Shown here: positions 1-8,132 of the stretch, in pieces | Layout: the number at the start of each line of letters is the position of its first letter | How positions within the stretch are numbered: position 1 is the first letter of the stretch | Source: Spirochaetaceae bacterium | Lineage (GTDB): Bacteria > Spirochaetota > Spirochaetia > SZUA-6 > Bin103 | Direction: 5' to 3' | Length of the DNA: 40,275 bases | Assembly (NCBI GenBank): GCA_026710565.1 | Contig: JAPOQV010000107.1 | Coordinates: forward strand, 1-40,275 | Program-made: the position numbers and the translations under genes | The notes under the pieces: model-generated | Database searches by the model: none | What the model was told of the DNA's origin: nothing | What the model saw: only the letters and a program-made list of their open reading frames with translations

Positions 1-25
1 GGCGCGGCGTCTCGGCAGCCGTTAG

Positions 26-1165
26 GGTGGCGGGGGCTGGTGGATCTACGAGATCGTCCCCGGGCTGCCGGAGATCGGGCTGCTCAGCGCCGAGGCCACC
101 GTCAACCGGCGATTCGTCCGCCACTGGATGCAGCTCATCCGTTTCAAGGTGGGAGTCGCCCGCGCGACGTTCACCTCGGAGCGATGGACGGAGGCCATCT
201 CCCTGATCGCCCAACTTGCCCTCCTGGTATTGGGCGTCCTGCTGATCGGCAGCGGAGAGCTCACCGTCGGCGGCTTCGTGGCGCTGGTCGAGTACTTCGC
301 GATGACCAGGGCCGTACTGGCCACGATCAACTTCGCCGGCGTGATGAGTCAGCAGCGAGTAGCCGGCATCGACCGGTATCTCAGAACGCTGGAGCTGCCC
401 ACCGAGGTCGATGGCACCGCCACGGTCCGACGGGTCGAACACGGGGCGATCCGATTCGACGAGGTCACGTTCGGCTATGCGGGGCGAAACGACGTGCTGA
501 CCGGACTCAGCCTGGACGTGACCGCGGGCGAGAAGATCGCGCTCGTCGGGGCAAGCGGCGCCGGCAAGTCGACGATCATCAGCCTGCTGCTCCGGTTCTA
601 TTCCCCCGGCGCCGGCCGGATCGCGCTCGACGGCAGCGACATCGCATCGTTTCCGCTCGTGGCGCTGCGCCGAGATGTCGGCGTGGTGAGGCAGGAGCCC
701 ATTCTCTTCACGGGGACGCTCCGGTCGAATCTCTGCCTCGGGATCGAGACCGACCCGCCGGACGAGGCTCTGTGGGCGGCGTGCGAATCCGCGAAGATCG
801 ACGACTTCGTCCGCTCGCTTCCCGACCGGCTCGACACGGTGGTCGGCGCCAGCGGCCGGCAGATGTCAGGCGGACAGAGACAGCGCCTGGCGATCGCTCG
901 CGTGCTGCTCCGAGACTCCCGGATCCTGGTATTCGATGAAGCCACGTCGGCGATCGACCACCAGGCGGAGACGGCCATCCATGCCGCCCTCACGCAGGCC
1001 AGTGCGGGGCGCACGACCATCGTCATCGCCCATCGCCAGTCGACGATACGGTCGAGCGAGCGCATCGCGTTCCTTGCCGGCGGGCGCGTCGCGGCAGTCG
1101 GCGCCCATGAAGAACTGCATGCAACCTGCCCGGAATACCGTGTCCACTTCGGAGCTGCCGAATGA
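26..1165 (+). CDS. ABC exporter half-transporter (permease-ATPase), 5'-truncated
   Basis: This is the C-terminal two-thirds of a fused membrane/ATPase ABC exporter of the type that moves lipids, drugs or peptides out of the cytoplasm. The frame opens after an in-frame TAG at 23-25 and has no plausible start before the ATG at 128, which falls inside the membrane domain. The visible part begins in the second half of the transmembrane domain (hydrophobic stretch around 200-300). The ATPase follows, with Walker A GASGAGKS at 548-571, signature MSGGQRQR near 862, Walker B ILVFDEAT near 925 and the switch histidine in IVIAHR near 1020. Full-length relatives have about 580-600 residues and 380 codons are open here, so roughly 200 residues are missing, either at a contig end or by a real break. 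Its stop overlaps the next ATG by 4 bp, so the two probably form a heterodimer. The substrate is unknown. Confidence 0.85.
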   Translation, partial: GGGGWWIYEIVPGLPEIGLLSAEATVNRRFVRHWMQLIRFKVGVARATFTSERWTEAISLIAQLALLVLGVLLIGSGELTVGGFVALVEYFAMTRAVLATINFAGVMSQQRVAGIDRYLRTLELPTEVDGTATVRRVEHGAIRFDEVTFGYAGRNDVLTGLSLDVTAGEKIALVGASGAGKSTIISLLLRFYSPGAGRIALDGSDIASFPLVALRRDVGVVRQEPILFTGTLRSNLCLGIETDPPDEALWAACESAKIDDFVRSLPDRLDTVVGASGRQMSGGQRQRLAIARVLLRDSRILVFDEATSAIDHQAETAIHAALTQASAGRTTIVIAHRQSTIRSSERIAFLAGGRVAAVGAHEELHATCPEYRVHFGAAE

Positions 1166-2916
1166 GCGGCGCGGACCTGGACACGATGAACCGGCGCGTG
1201 GTGCTGCGCTCGCTCGCGCCCTGCGTCAGACCCTACCGGGTCGGCCTCGCGCTGGCGCTGCTGTTCAAGTTCCTCCTCGTGCCGCTCGGCCTGGTGCCGG
1301 CGTTCCTGTTCCGGGCATTCGTCGACGAGGTTCTGGTGGGTGGCAGGATCGGCTACTTCGCCCCGTTGCTCGTCGCGTACCTCGCGGCGTTCGGGCTGGA
1401 GACGCTGCTGCACACGCTCTCGGCGCAGCAGGCAAACCGTGTCTACAACCGGGTGGCGCTGGAGGTAAGGCGACTCATCTGGAGCTCCTACCTCGCCGCT
1501 CCAGACGACGAAGCGCCGAGCGCGTCCGCCGGGGAGATGCGCACGGTCGTCGACGAGGATGTCGAGCGGATCGAGTCGTTCCTCAGCGGGCACGTCATCG
1601 AGACCGGATTCCAGGCGACGCGAGCCGTCGTCACCGCCGTGGTCATCGTGATCATAAGCTGGCAGTTGGCCCTGATCAGCCTGGCGCTCGGGGCGGCGTC
1701 CTTCGGGTTGGCGCGCTGGCTGAGCCGGCGGATGCGCGCGAACGCGGAGCTGCGTTGGCCCCGGTACTACGAGTACGTCGACTGGCTGCATGAGCGCATC
1801 CAGGGATGGCGCGAGCTCCGCACGATGGCGGCCGAGGCTCGCCACAGGCGGGAGTTTCGGGAGCTGAACAAGGAGCAGACCTATTACCGTGTCGTCCAGG
1901 CGCTGGTGAACTCCGCCCAGCAGGGACTTGCGGAGATCAAGGACAACCTCGTCACGCGCGGCGCGACCTACTTCGTCGGCGGGCTGTTCGTGCTCACCGG
2001 CCAGATGACGGTGGGGGTGCTGCTGGGGTTTCTCCGCCTCTACACCAATCTGATCGAGGCGACGCAGGTGCTGGCGGAAATCACGGTACGGACCCAGGAC
2101 TCGTACCCCGGTCTCCGGCGCGTGATCCTCCACCTCCGCGGCCGGCACGCAGTGCGGCAGCCGCCATTCGAGGACGCGAGATCGGGCGAGCTTCGGCTTC
2201 ATCACGTGGACTTCGCCTATCACGCCGGCGCCCCGGTGCTCCACGACGTGAGTGCTGCCGCGCCGCGCGGGGCGGTGACCGCGATCGTGGGTCGCAGCGG
2301 CAGCGGCAAATCGACGATGGCGAAGCTCATGATCGGCATGGAGCGTCCGACCTCCGGCACGGTCACGCTTGCCGGACAGGACCTGCACGGCATCGACCGG
2401 CGCGATCTCCTTCGCTCGTATGCGGTGGCGTGGCAGGAGAGCATGCTGTTCAATCTCACCATCCGGGAGAATCTGACGCTCGCCGATCCGGCCGCGGACG
2501 ACGCAGCCCTCGCGGACGCCTGCCGGCGCGCGGTGATCCTGGATTTCATCCTGTCCCTGCCCGACCGCTGGGACACCCTCATCGGCGAGCGCGGGATCAA
2601 GCTCTCGGGCGGTCAGAAGCAGCGGCTCGTCATCGCCAGGGCGCTCCTCAAGGACGCGCCGATCGTCGTGCTCGATGAAGCGACCTCGCAGGTCGACTCG
2701 GCCACCGAGGCCAGGCTCCAGAGCACCATCCGCGAGCTGGCGGACCGGCGAACGGTGATCATCATGGCGCACCGGCTGTCGACCATTGAGCTCGCCGACC
2801 GCGTGCTCGTACTCGAAGGCGGAGCCATCGCCGGCACCGGACCCCCCGGCGAGCTGATACGCACGAACACCGCCTACCGTCGCCTGTTCGCCGATCAGTC
2901 CACAGAGCCAGTCTGA
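1162..2916 (+). CDS. ABC exporter half-transporter (permease-ATPase)
   Basis: This is a complete 584-residue inner-membrane exporter subunit: six-helix membrane domain (about residues 15-310) followed by a nucleotide-binding domain. The ATPase shows Walker A GRSGSGKS at residues 377-384, Q-loop in VAWQES, signature LSGGQKQR from 481, Walker B IVVLDEAT and the switch histidine in IIMAHR. The start ATG overlaps the stop of the upstream half-transporter (ATGA), which means translational coupling and supports a heterodimeric exporter. Both subunits keep a canonical signature and an acidic residue after Walker B, so neither site looks degenerate. The next gene is convergent with a 43-bp gap that holds no obvious terminator. 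What it exports cannot be read from the sequence. Confidence 0.93.
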   Translation: MSGADLDTMNRRVVLRSLAPCVRPYRVGLALALLFKFLLVPLGLVPAFLFRAFVDEVLVGGRIGYFAPLLVAYLAAFGLETLLHTLSAQQANRVYNRVALEVRRLIWSSYLAAPDDEAPSASAGEMRTVVDEDVERIESFLSGHVIETGFQATRAVVTAVVIVIISWQLALISLALGAASFGLARWLSRRMRANAELRWPRYYEYVDWLHERIQGWRELRTMAAEARHRREFRELNKEQTYYRVVQALVNSAQQGLAEIKDNLVTRGATYFVGGLFVLTGQMTVGVLLGFLRLYTNLIEATQVLAEITVRTQDSYPGLRRVILHLRGRHAVRQPPFEDARSGELRLHHVDFAYHAGAPVLHDVSAAAPRGAVTAIVGRSGSGKSTMAKLMIGMERPTSGTVTLAGQDLHGIDRRDLLRSYAVAWQESMLFNLTIRENLTLADPAADDAALADACRRAVILDFILSLPDRWDTLIGERGIKLSGGQKQRLVIARALLKDAPIVVLDEATSQVDSATEARLQSTIRELADRRTVIIMAHRLSTIELADRVLVLEGGAIAGTGPPGELIRTNTAYRRLFADQSTEPV

Positions 2917-2959
2917 CCGACCATCGCGAAGGCGGGGCCGACCGCACGGGCGAGCCTGA

Positions 2960-4759
2960 CTATCCTCGATGCCAACCTGTGTCGACCGCCACGTCTTCGC
3001 CATAGACGAGCTCCCAGCCGCGGAATACCAGCGCCACGCCCTTGAATTCCACGTCCGGGTACTGCTGGGCCAGCCGACCGTCCGCCAGATAGGCGCGCAA
3101 CTGCGCGAGGGCATCATCGGCCACCGCCGTCACCCGTGCCTCGGTTTCCGGAGCGCGGCTCAGGTACTTCAGCTCGATCACGAAGCCGTAGCGCATGCCC
3201 GGATAGCGCGCCATGAGCGGCTCCAGCACGATGTCCGCATAGCCCTTCGCCAGTTCCTGCTCCGTGTGGAAGACGTAGTACTCCGATGCGCCCAGGTAGG
3301 CCGCGAGGAATCCTTGCAGGACCTTCTCTCCCTGGATGTAGTCGCGGATTCCGGTGTGCTCGGTCACGGCCTTGGACAGTCGCTCGACGGCCGGCCGCCA
3401 GTCGCCCTCCAGCGCCATCCGCCGCGTGAGCCCGTTGAACTCCACGAGGTTCAGCGAGAATACGCCCACGTCGTCGTAGGCGTCGCGCAGGTAGCTGTAC
3501 ATCAGCCGCCGCACGGTCTGGTTGGGAATGCCCAGCCGCGGCACGCCGGCGACGACATCGCGGATGCTCAGCAGGCCGAAGTAGTGCATCAGGGAAATGA
3601 AGTTTTCCGGATCTGTCAGCCGCGCCTGCGGGAACGTCTCGGCGATTTCGCTGTCCGCCCGTCCCTCGGCGATCACGCGGCGCAGCAGGTCGAAGTTGCC
3701 GTTCAACTGCCTCCCGGTGAGCAGCAGGTGGCGCAGCTTGCCGTAGTCGATGCGCACGTTGCTGTCGATCAGGTTGTCAGGTCCGCGTTTGTTGGGAACC
3801 GAGTGCTTCACGTAGTGGAGCACCATGTCGGTGTTGTATATGACGTTTTCGGCGGTCTTCGCGAACCGGTAGCCGTCGTACCACTCGCGCATGGTGCCCA
3901 GCGCCGTCTCGACGTCCTGGTCGAACACGCCCAGATCCCGATACGTCTCCAGCATGCGCCGCACCTCGCCCTCGATGAATCCGAGCATCTCGTTGAACTC
4001 GGCCCGGAGGCTCAGGTTGGCGCCGATGTTGAAGCCGCTCGTCACGTCGTCCATGGTCACCGGCGAGACACCCGTGACGAACAGCCGCTCCACGCTGCCG
4101 TTCTCGGTGCCGGCCTTGAGCGTCGCGAAGAAGCTGCGGTAGAAGCCGCCGCCGTGGGTGAACGCGTGGTACGCCTCCGCTCCCTCGCCCGCGAGGATCG
4201 TGTTGGCGAAGTTGTCGTACTCGTCGATCAGGACGTAGAGCGGAATCCCCTCCCGCCGGGCGTGCAGGAACAGCTCGTCGAGCTGGCCGTTGATGGTGGG
4301 CGGGGCCTGGATGCGGTCGAACGCCGCATCCGGGAAGAGGTCGGGATTGTCCTCTACGGCGTCCCGGACGTGCCTGCGGCAGTACTCGTCGAACTCCCGT
4401 TCCAGGTTGGCCGGGTCGCTGCCGAAGGTGGAGAAGTTGAAGCGCACCACCACGTAGCGGCCGCGGTTCGGGGTCGGCCGCCGGCAGATGTCAAGGCCGC
4501 CGAACACGCGCTCGAAGTCGTCCGCCTGGTTGCGGTCGTAGTAGCTCTCCAGCATCGACAGCCAGCAGGTCTTGCCGAAGCGCCGCGGGCGGATGAAGAA
4601 GACGAAGCGCTCCTGCTCCAGCGCGTGCAGGAAGCGCGTCTTGTCGACGTACAGGCAGCCTTCCAGGCGGATGCCCTTGAAGTAGGCGCGCCCGTAGGGA
4701 ATCGCAGGGAAATGCGCGAGACCGCCGGGCGGGGCATCCGGTGAGGGCATGCTGAGCAT
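2960..4759 (-). CDS. AAA-like ATPase / PD-(D/E)XK nuclease family protein (DUF1703 type)
   Basis: This 599-residue protein belongs to the family that joins an N-terminal AAA-ATPase-like domain to a C-terminal PD-(D/E)XK nuclease-like domain. The N-terminus has the family hallmark around residues 20-65 (PYGRAYFKGI, then LYVDKTRFL, then the P-loop-like RPRRFGKT at 57-64). The C-terminal nuclease motif is visible as D509 followed by E529-L-K531. These proteins occur in many divergent copies in spirochaetes and Bacteroidota. Their role is not established, but defence or mobile-element behaviour is often suspected. The start is taken at ATG 4759; ATG 4750 is an equally good alternative. A TAGGAT element lies just upstream, so a very short leader is possible. 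It is divergent from the glycosidase-like gene with about 100 bp between them. Confidence 0.85.
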   Translation of the reverse strand: MLSMPSPDAPPGGLAHFPAIPYGRAYFKGIRLEGCLYVDKTRFLHALEQERFVFFIRPRRFGKTCWLSMLESYYDRNQADDFERVFGGLDICRRPTPNRGRYVVVRFNFSTFGSDPANLEREFDEYCRRHVRDAVEDNPDLFPDAAFDRIQAPPTINGQLDELFLHARREGIPLYVLIDEYDNFANTILAGEGAEAYHAFTHGGGFYRSFFATLKAGTENGSVERLFVTGVSPVTMDDVTSGFNIGANLSLRAEFNEMLGFIEGEVRRMLETYRDLGVFDQDVETALGTMREWYDGYRFAKTAENVIYNTDMVLHYVKHSVPNKRGPDNLIDSNVRIDYGKLRHLLLTGRQLNGNFDLLRRVIAEGRADSEIAETFPQARLTDPENFISLMHYFGLLSIRDVVAGVPRLGIPNQTVRRLMYSYLRDAYDDVGVFSLNLVEFNGLTRRMALEGDWRPAVERLSKAVTEHTGIRDYIQGEKVLQGFLAAYLGASEYYVFHTEQELAKGYADIVLEPLMARYPGMRYGFVIELKYLSRAPETEARVTAVADDALAQLRAYLADGRLAQQYPDVEFKGVALVFRGWELVYGEDVAVDTGWHRG

Positions 4760-4857
4760 CCTATCAAACGGTGCGTGTCTCGCTCCCGCCGTGTCGATGG
4801 ACGCGCGGCGTCCAACCCGCGAACATGGCGGCAGCCCACTCGCGGCGAGGAGGAGCC

Positions 4858-6468
4858 ATGATTCCGGCCTACTTTCGCGGCACGCCCGACGATCCGGGAC
4901 ACGACCTGCACCTGTTCCTGGACGACTTCGCGATCGAGGACCGCTGGGACGCGACGCGCGTCCAGAACGAGGCGGTCCGCCATCCGCACAATCCGGTGCT
5001 GGTGGCCGACCTGCCGTGGGAGCGGACCGCGGCCGGCCCCAACGTCCTCTACGACGAAGAGGAGAACCTGTTCCGCATGTGGTACGTGCTGGCCAGCTCC
5101 AGCGTCTGGACCAAGGGGCTCTCCGGCAGGGCAACGGCGGCCGACGAGTACGGCCCCTACCTGATGTCCTACGCGGAGAGCGACGACGGCGTGCACTGGC
5201 GCAAGCCGCTCTTCGACCGCTTCCCCTACCGCGGCTTCGACCGCACGAACATCGTGATGACCGGCCGCGAACGGTGCCAGGAGTTCTCGGTCACCCCGAC
5301 GCCCTCGCCGATGGCCGACCGCGGCCGCTTCATGTGCGTCTACAAGGACGTCGGCCACCGCGCGTACGCGCAGGCCGACCTCAACGACTATCCGGTCAAG
5401 GACGCGGTCTGCCTGGCCTTCAGCGACGACGGCGTCGACTGGCGCATCTACGAGGGCAACCCGATCCATCCGGCGCTCGACAGCAAGTACAACCTCTACT
5501 GGGACGCGCGCCTGGAGCACTGGATCATGAGCGGCCGCCCGTTCGCGCGCGCCGCCACCGAGCAGCTCCAGCGACTCATCGGCCGGGCGCTGCGCAGCGG
5601 CCAGGCGCTGACCCTGGCCGGCGGCATAGGCGCGGGCGAGGAGGTGCCGGGCAGCGCGGAGGCCGGTATCGCCGGCATCGGCCGCGCCGGCGCCGTGGAG
5701 AACGTCCGCACCCGCATCAGCATCCACGTCAGCCCCGACCTGAAGACCTGGTACCCGCCGCGGGAGGTGCTGATGCCGGACGCCGCGGACGACGAAGAGC
5801 AGATGTTCTTCGACCACATGACCATGCAGCCGTACGGATCGCAGTACCTGGGCTACCTGGGCGTGCAGCCGCGCGACGGCACCGGCCACTCCTGGATCGA
5901 GCTGACCGCCAGCCCAGACGGCATGCAGTGGTTCCGGCCGCGCGACCGAAAGCCGTTCCTGCCGCGCGGCCCGGAGGGAAGCTGGGACGCCGGCCACGTC
6001 TGGGCGATCCGCGCCGCGATCCCGTACGGCGAGTGGCTCTATATGTACTACTCCGGGTCATCACGGCCGTGGCGCTACCGCTTCCCGGACAACAACCGCT
6101 CGATCGGGCTGGCCCGCATCCGGCGAGACCGCTTCGTCGGCTACCACGGCGGGGTCACCGGCGGCCACCTGCTGTCACGCGAGGTGAAGGTCGGAGGTCC
6201 GCGGCTGCTGGTGAACTGCTCCGCCGAGCACCGTGCCTTCAGCCGCGAGTGGCACGGGTCGCTGCACACCGAGCTGGTCGACCGGGCCGGCCATGCCATA
6301 CCCGGCTACACCTTCGCGGAGTGCGACCCCAACCACATGGACGACACCGCCGCGCCGATCACCTGGGGCGGCAAGGACCTGGGCGCGCTGGTCGGGCAGG
6401 CGGTCTACATCCGCTTCTTCATGCGCAACAGCTACGTGTTCGGCTTCCGCTTCGCCGGCGCCGACTGA
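4858..6468 (+). CDS. Five-bladed beta-propeller glycosidase-like protein (GH32/GH43 type)
   Basis: This is a 536-residue protein with the repeating propeller signatures of GH32/GH43-like hydrolases: a blade motif NLFRMWYV, then the ESDDGVHWRK and FSDDGVDWRI strand-turns in which an acidic residue and a tryptophan mark each blade, and HVSPDLKTWYPP and LTASPDGMQWFRP later on. There is no signal peptide, so it is probably cytoplasmic and acts on imported sugars. The start at 4858 is chosen because an AGGAGG ribosome-binding site sits just upstream; an in-frame ATG at 4771 has none. The last 37 bp are antisense to the convergent PIN toxin gene. Exact substrate and catalytic residues are not assigned. 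Confidence 0.8.
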   Translation: MIPAYFRGTPDDPGHDLHLFLDDFAIEDRWDATRVQNEAVRHPHNPVLVADLPWERTAAGPNVLYDEEENLFRMWYVLASSSVWTKGLSGRATAADEYGPYLMSYAESDDGVHWRKPLFDRFPYRGFDRTNIVMTGRERCQEFSVTPTPSPMADRGRFMCVYKDVGHRAYAQADLNDYPVKDAVCLAFSDDGVDWRIYEGNPIHPALDSKYNLYWDARLEHWIMSGRPFARAATEQLQRLIGRALRSGQALTLAGGIGAGEEVPGSAEAGIAGIGRAGAVENVRTRISIHVSPDLKTWYPPREVLMPDAADDEEQMFFDHMTMQPYGSQYLGYLGVQPRDGTGHSWIELTASPDGMQWFRPRDRKPFLPRGPEGSWDAGHVWAIRAAIPYGEWLYMYYSGSSRPWRYRFPDNNRSIGLARIRRDRFVGYHGGVTGGHLLSREVKVGGPRLLVNCSAEHRAFSREWHGSLHTELVDRAGHAIPGYTFAECDPNHMDDTAAPITWGGKDLGALVGQAVYIRFFMRNSYVFGFRFAGAD

Positions 6469-6878
6469 TCGGAGGGCGCCACACCCGTCCAGTCGGTGCC
6501 GACCTGAAATCCGAGGGCTGACGCCACGTCACGCTGCCGGCCGTCGAGAGTCATAAAGCTGATCTCCGCAGGACTCAGCGCGACAAACAGCGCCGTAGCG
6601 ACGTGCCACAGATCCGCACCCCGCAAGTAGCCGGCCGCAAGCGTCCGCTCCAGTTCGGCAGCCAGCGGACGATCCGGCAGTATCCAGTCGATCCCTGATA
6701 GCGCGTCAGCTTCGAACTCCCTCTGCTCACGGGCAAACGCGGCGCGCAATTCCGCCTCCAACAGACTCGAGGACAAGCGCCGCGAGAAGCCCTCCAGTCG
6801 CTCTCGGAGGTCGCTCCCGTGCGGCTCGTCGAATGCGATTGCCACCAGCGCGGAGGTGTCTACGTAGGCGATGCTCAC
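6432..6878 (-). CDS. vapC: PIN-domain toxin (VapC family ribonuclease)
   Basis: This is a 148-residue PIN-domain endoribonuclease toxin of a type II toxin-antitoxin pair. The four acidic PIN positions are visible: D7 in YVDTSAL, E43 in the LLEAEL helix, D89 in GADLWHVATA, and D112 in FMTLDGRQ. Homologues usually end near residue 130. Here a polar tail of about 15 residues continues into the 3' end of the convergent glycosidase-like gene and overlaps it by 37 bp. The start overlaps the antitoxin stop by 4 bp, so translation is coupled. Its target RNA cannot be inferred. Confidence 0.9.
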   Translation of the reverse strand: MSIAYVDTSALVAIAFDEPHGSDLRERLEGFSRRLSSSLLEAELRAAFAREQREFEADALSGIDWILPDRPLAAELERTLAAGYLRGADLWHVATALFVALSPAEISFMTLDGRQRDVASALGFQVGTDWTGVAPSDQSAPAKRKPNT

Positions 6879-7150
6879 TCGTCACGCTCGACAAGGAACC
6901 GGTCCAGCGCACCGGATCTGCGGGCCACCGGCTGGAGAAGTGTGCGCGGCTCGCGCGAGCGCACGAGCACGCCCCGGCGCTCCAATTCGTCGAGCCGCTC
7001 ATCGATGGTCTGCGGCTTCTGCTCGATGGGATGGATCTCTGCCACCGGCTCGCCGTGGTGCGTGACGGTGACCGGCGTGCCGGAGCGCACCAGCCGCAGC
7101 ACCTCCGAGAAGCGCGCCTTGGCTTCGTACGTCGAGTACACGGTGCTCAC
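6875..7150 (-). CDS. Phd/YefM-type antitoxin
   Basis: This is a 91-residue antitoxin. The N-terminal 60 residues match the Phd/YefM DNA-binding fold (EAKARFSEVLRLVRSG, then VTVTHHGEPVAEI). A polar C-terminal tail would wrap the partner PIN toxin. I place the start at GTG 7150, which gives the family-typical N-terminus V-S-T-V-Y-S-T-Y-E-A-K. An upstream TTG at 7186 would add 12 residues that look like promoter DNA. It lies directly upstream of the PIN toxin gene. Phd antitoxins normally repress their own operon, and a palindrome just upstream (7161-7170) is a good operator candidate. Confidence 0.87.
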   Translation of the reverse strand: MSTVYSTYEAKARFSEVLRLVRSGTPVTVTHHGEPVAEIHPIEQKPQTIDERLDELERRGVLVRSREPRTLLQPVARRSGALDRFLVERDE

Positions 7151-7160
7151 GACCCCAGTA

Positions 7161-7170
7161 TGACTAGTCA
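7161..7170. promoter_or_regulatory. Candidate operator of the Phd/VapC operon
   Basis: The perfect 10-bp palindrome TGACTAGTCA lies 11 bp upstream of the antitoxin GTG start. On the minus strand a TATAGT hexamer (7172-7177), a possible -10, is adjacent, so a bound repressor would cover the transcription start. A second partly overlapping inverted repeat, TAGTC-A-GACTA, spans 7165-7175. This is inferred from position and symmetry. No convincing -35 was found. Confidence 0.4.
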
Positions 7171-7207
7171 GACTATACTCTGGCAACCCCGTGACTGCCG
7201 GCTCGGC

Positions 7208-8104
7208 TCAGCCCTTCAGCGATCCGAGCATCACGCCCTTGACGAAGTACTTCTGGATGAACGGATAGACCATCACGATCGGGCCGATGGTGATCAGGAT
7301 GGTCACCGCACGCACCGACTGCGGAGGGATGTGCTCCTTGACCGGCAGGTCCTCCACGAAGTCGAGCAGCTCGTCGAAGGTGACGAGCTGGATCATGTCG
7401 CGCACCAGCATCTGCAGGACGCGCTTGTCGGCGTCGTTGATGTAGATGAGGGCGTCGAACCACGCGTTCCAGTGCGACACCGCCGCCCACAGCGCGATCG
7501 TCGCCAGCACCGGCTTGGAGACCGGCAGGACGATGCGGAACAGGATGGTCCAGTAGCCGGCGCCGTCGATGATCGCCGAGTCCTCCAGCGACTGGTCGAT
7601 CGTCATCATGAAGTTGCGGGCGATGACGATGTAGTAGACGTTCAGCGCCACCGGGATGATGAGCACCCAGCGGGTGTTGATCATCCCCAGCGAACGGATC
7701 AACAAATAGGTGGGGATCAGTCCTCCCCCGAACCAGAGGGTGAAGATGAACAGCGTGGTGATGGTGCCGCGGCCCGGCAGGTCGCGCTTCGCCAGCGCGT
7801 AGGCGCCGCTGAAGGTGATCAGCAGCGTGGTCAGCGTCCCGAACACGACGCGGTGGATGGTGTTCAGGTAGGCCTGCAGCACGTCGTTCTCCTGCAGCAC
7901 GAAGCCCCAGGATGAGACCGTCCAGCGGTCGATCCAGAGGTGCATGCCGAGCGAGGTCACCTCCTCGACCGGTGAGAACGAGGTCAGGAACAGGTTCCAG
8001 AACGGGTAGATGATCGACAGCGACAGCAGCAGCAGCAGCGCGTGGTTGCAGGCGTCGAAGGCCAGGCCGAGCGCCGAGCGGCGCCCCAGCGCCGTCGCTA
8101 CCAT
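7208..8104 (-). CDS. Carbohydrate ABC transporter permease, YtcP/LplC-like (importer 1)
   Basis: This is a 298-residue inner-membrane permease with six predicted helices and the ATPase-docking EAA-type loop near residues 175-200 (LEDSAIIDGAGYWTILFRIV). It ends with the family-typical KGVMLGSLKG. It partners the LplB-like permease encoded just upstream and the binding protein at 9165. No ATPase is in the operon, as is usual for this family, which shares an MsmK/UgpC-type ATPase encoded elsewhere. The ATG start at 8104 sits in the last unit of a triple 14-bp repeat and has no Shine-Dalgarno of its own, so initiation probably depends on ribosomes finishing the upstream gene, whose stop is 21 bp away. 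Confidence 0.92.
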   Translation of the reverse strand: MVATALGRRSALGLAFDACNHALLLLLSLSIIYPFWNLFLTSFSPVEEVTSLGMHLWIDRWTVSSWGFVLQENDVLQAYLNTIHRVVFGTLTTLLITFSGAYALAKRDLPGRGTITTLFIFTLWFGGGLIPTYLLIRSLGMINTRWVLIIPVALNVYYIVIARNFMMTIDQSLEDSAIIDGAGYWTILFRIVLPVSKPVLATIALWAAVSHWNAWFDALIYINDADKRVLQMLVRDMIQLVTFDELLDFVEDLPVKEHIPPQSVRAVTILITIGPIVMVYPFIQKYFVKGVMLGSLKG

Positions 8105-8132
8105 GCCGTCGCTACCATGCCGTCGCTACCAT
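8091..8132. repeat. Three perfect tandem copies of a 14-bp unit spanning a permease stop/start junction
   Basis: The unit GCCGTCGCTACCAT occurs head-to-tail at 8091-8104, 8105-8118 and 8119-8132 without a mismatch. Read on the minus strand, each unit begins with ATGGTAGCGACGGC. The first copy overlaps the end of the LplB-like gene (its TAG is at 8126-8128) and the third supplies the true start of the YtcP-like gene. Because 14 is not a multiple of three, the two upstream ATGs each open a six-codon frame (M-V-A-T-A-W-stop) rather than the permease frame. Confidence 0.95.

Noticed and set aside
598..3117. An 839-codon minus-strand open frame across the ABC exporter pair
   Set aside because: It runs antisense to two clear ABC proteins and has only low-complexity arginine-rich composition.
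2969..4744. A 591-codon plus-strand open frame antisense to the AAA-like/PD-(D/E)XK gene
   Set aside because: Its product is a histidine/valine/glutamine-rich shadow with no domain features; the minus-strand frame has clear family motifs. High G+C removes stops from the opposite strand.
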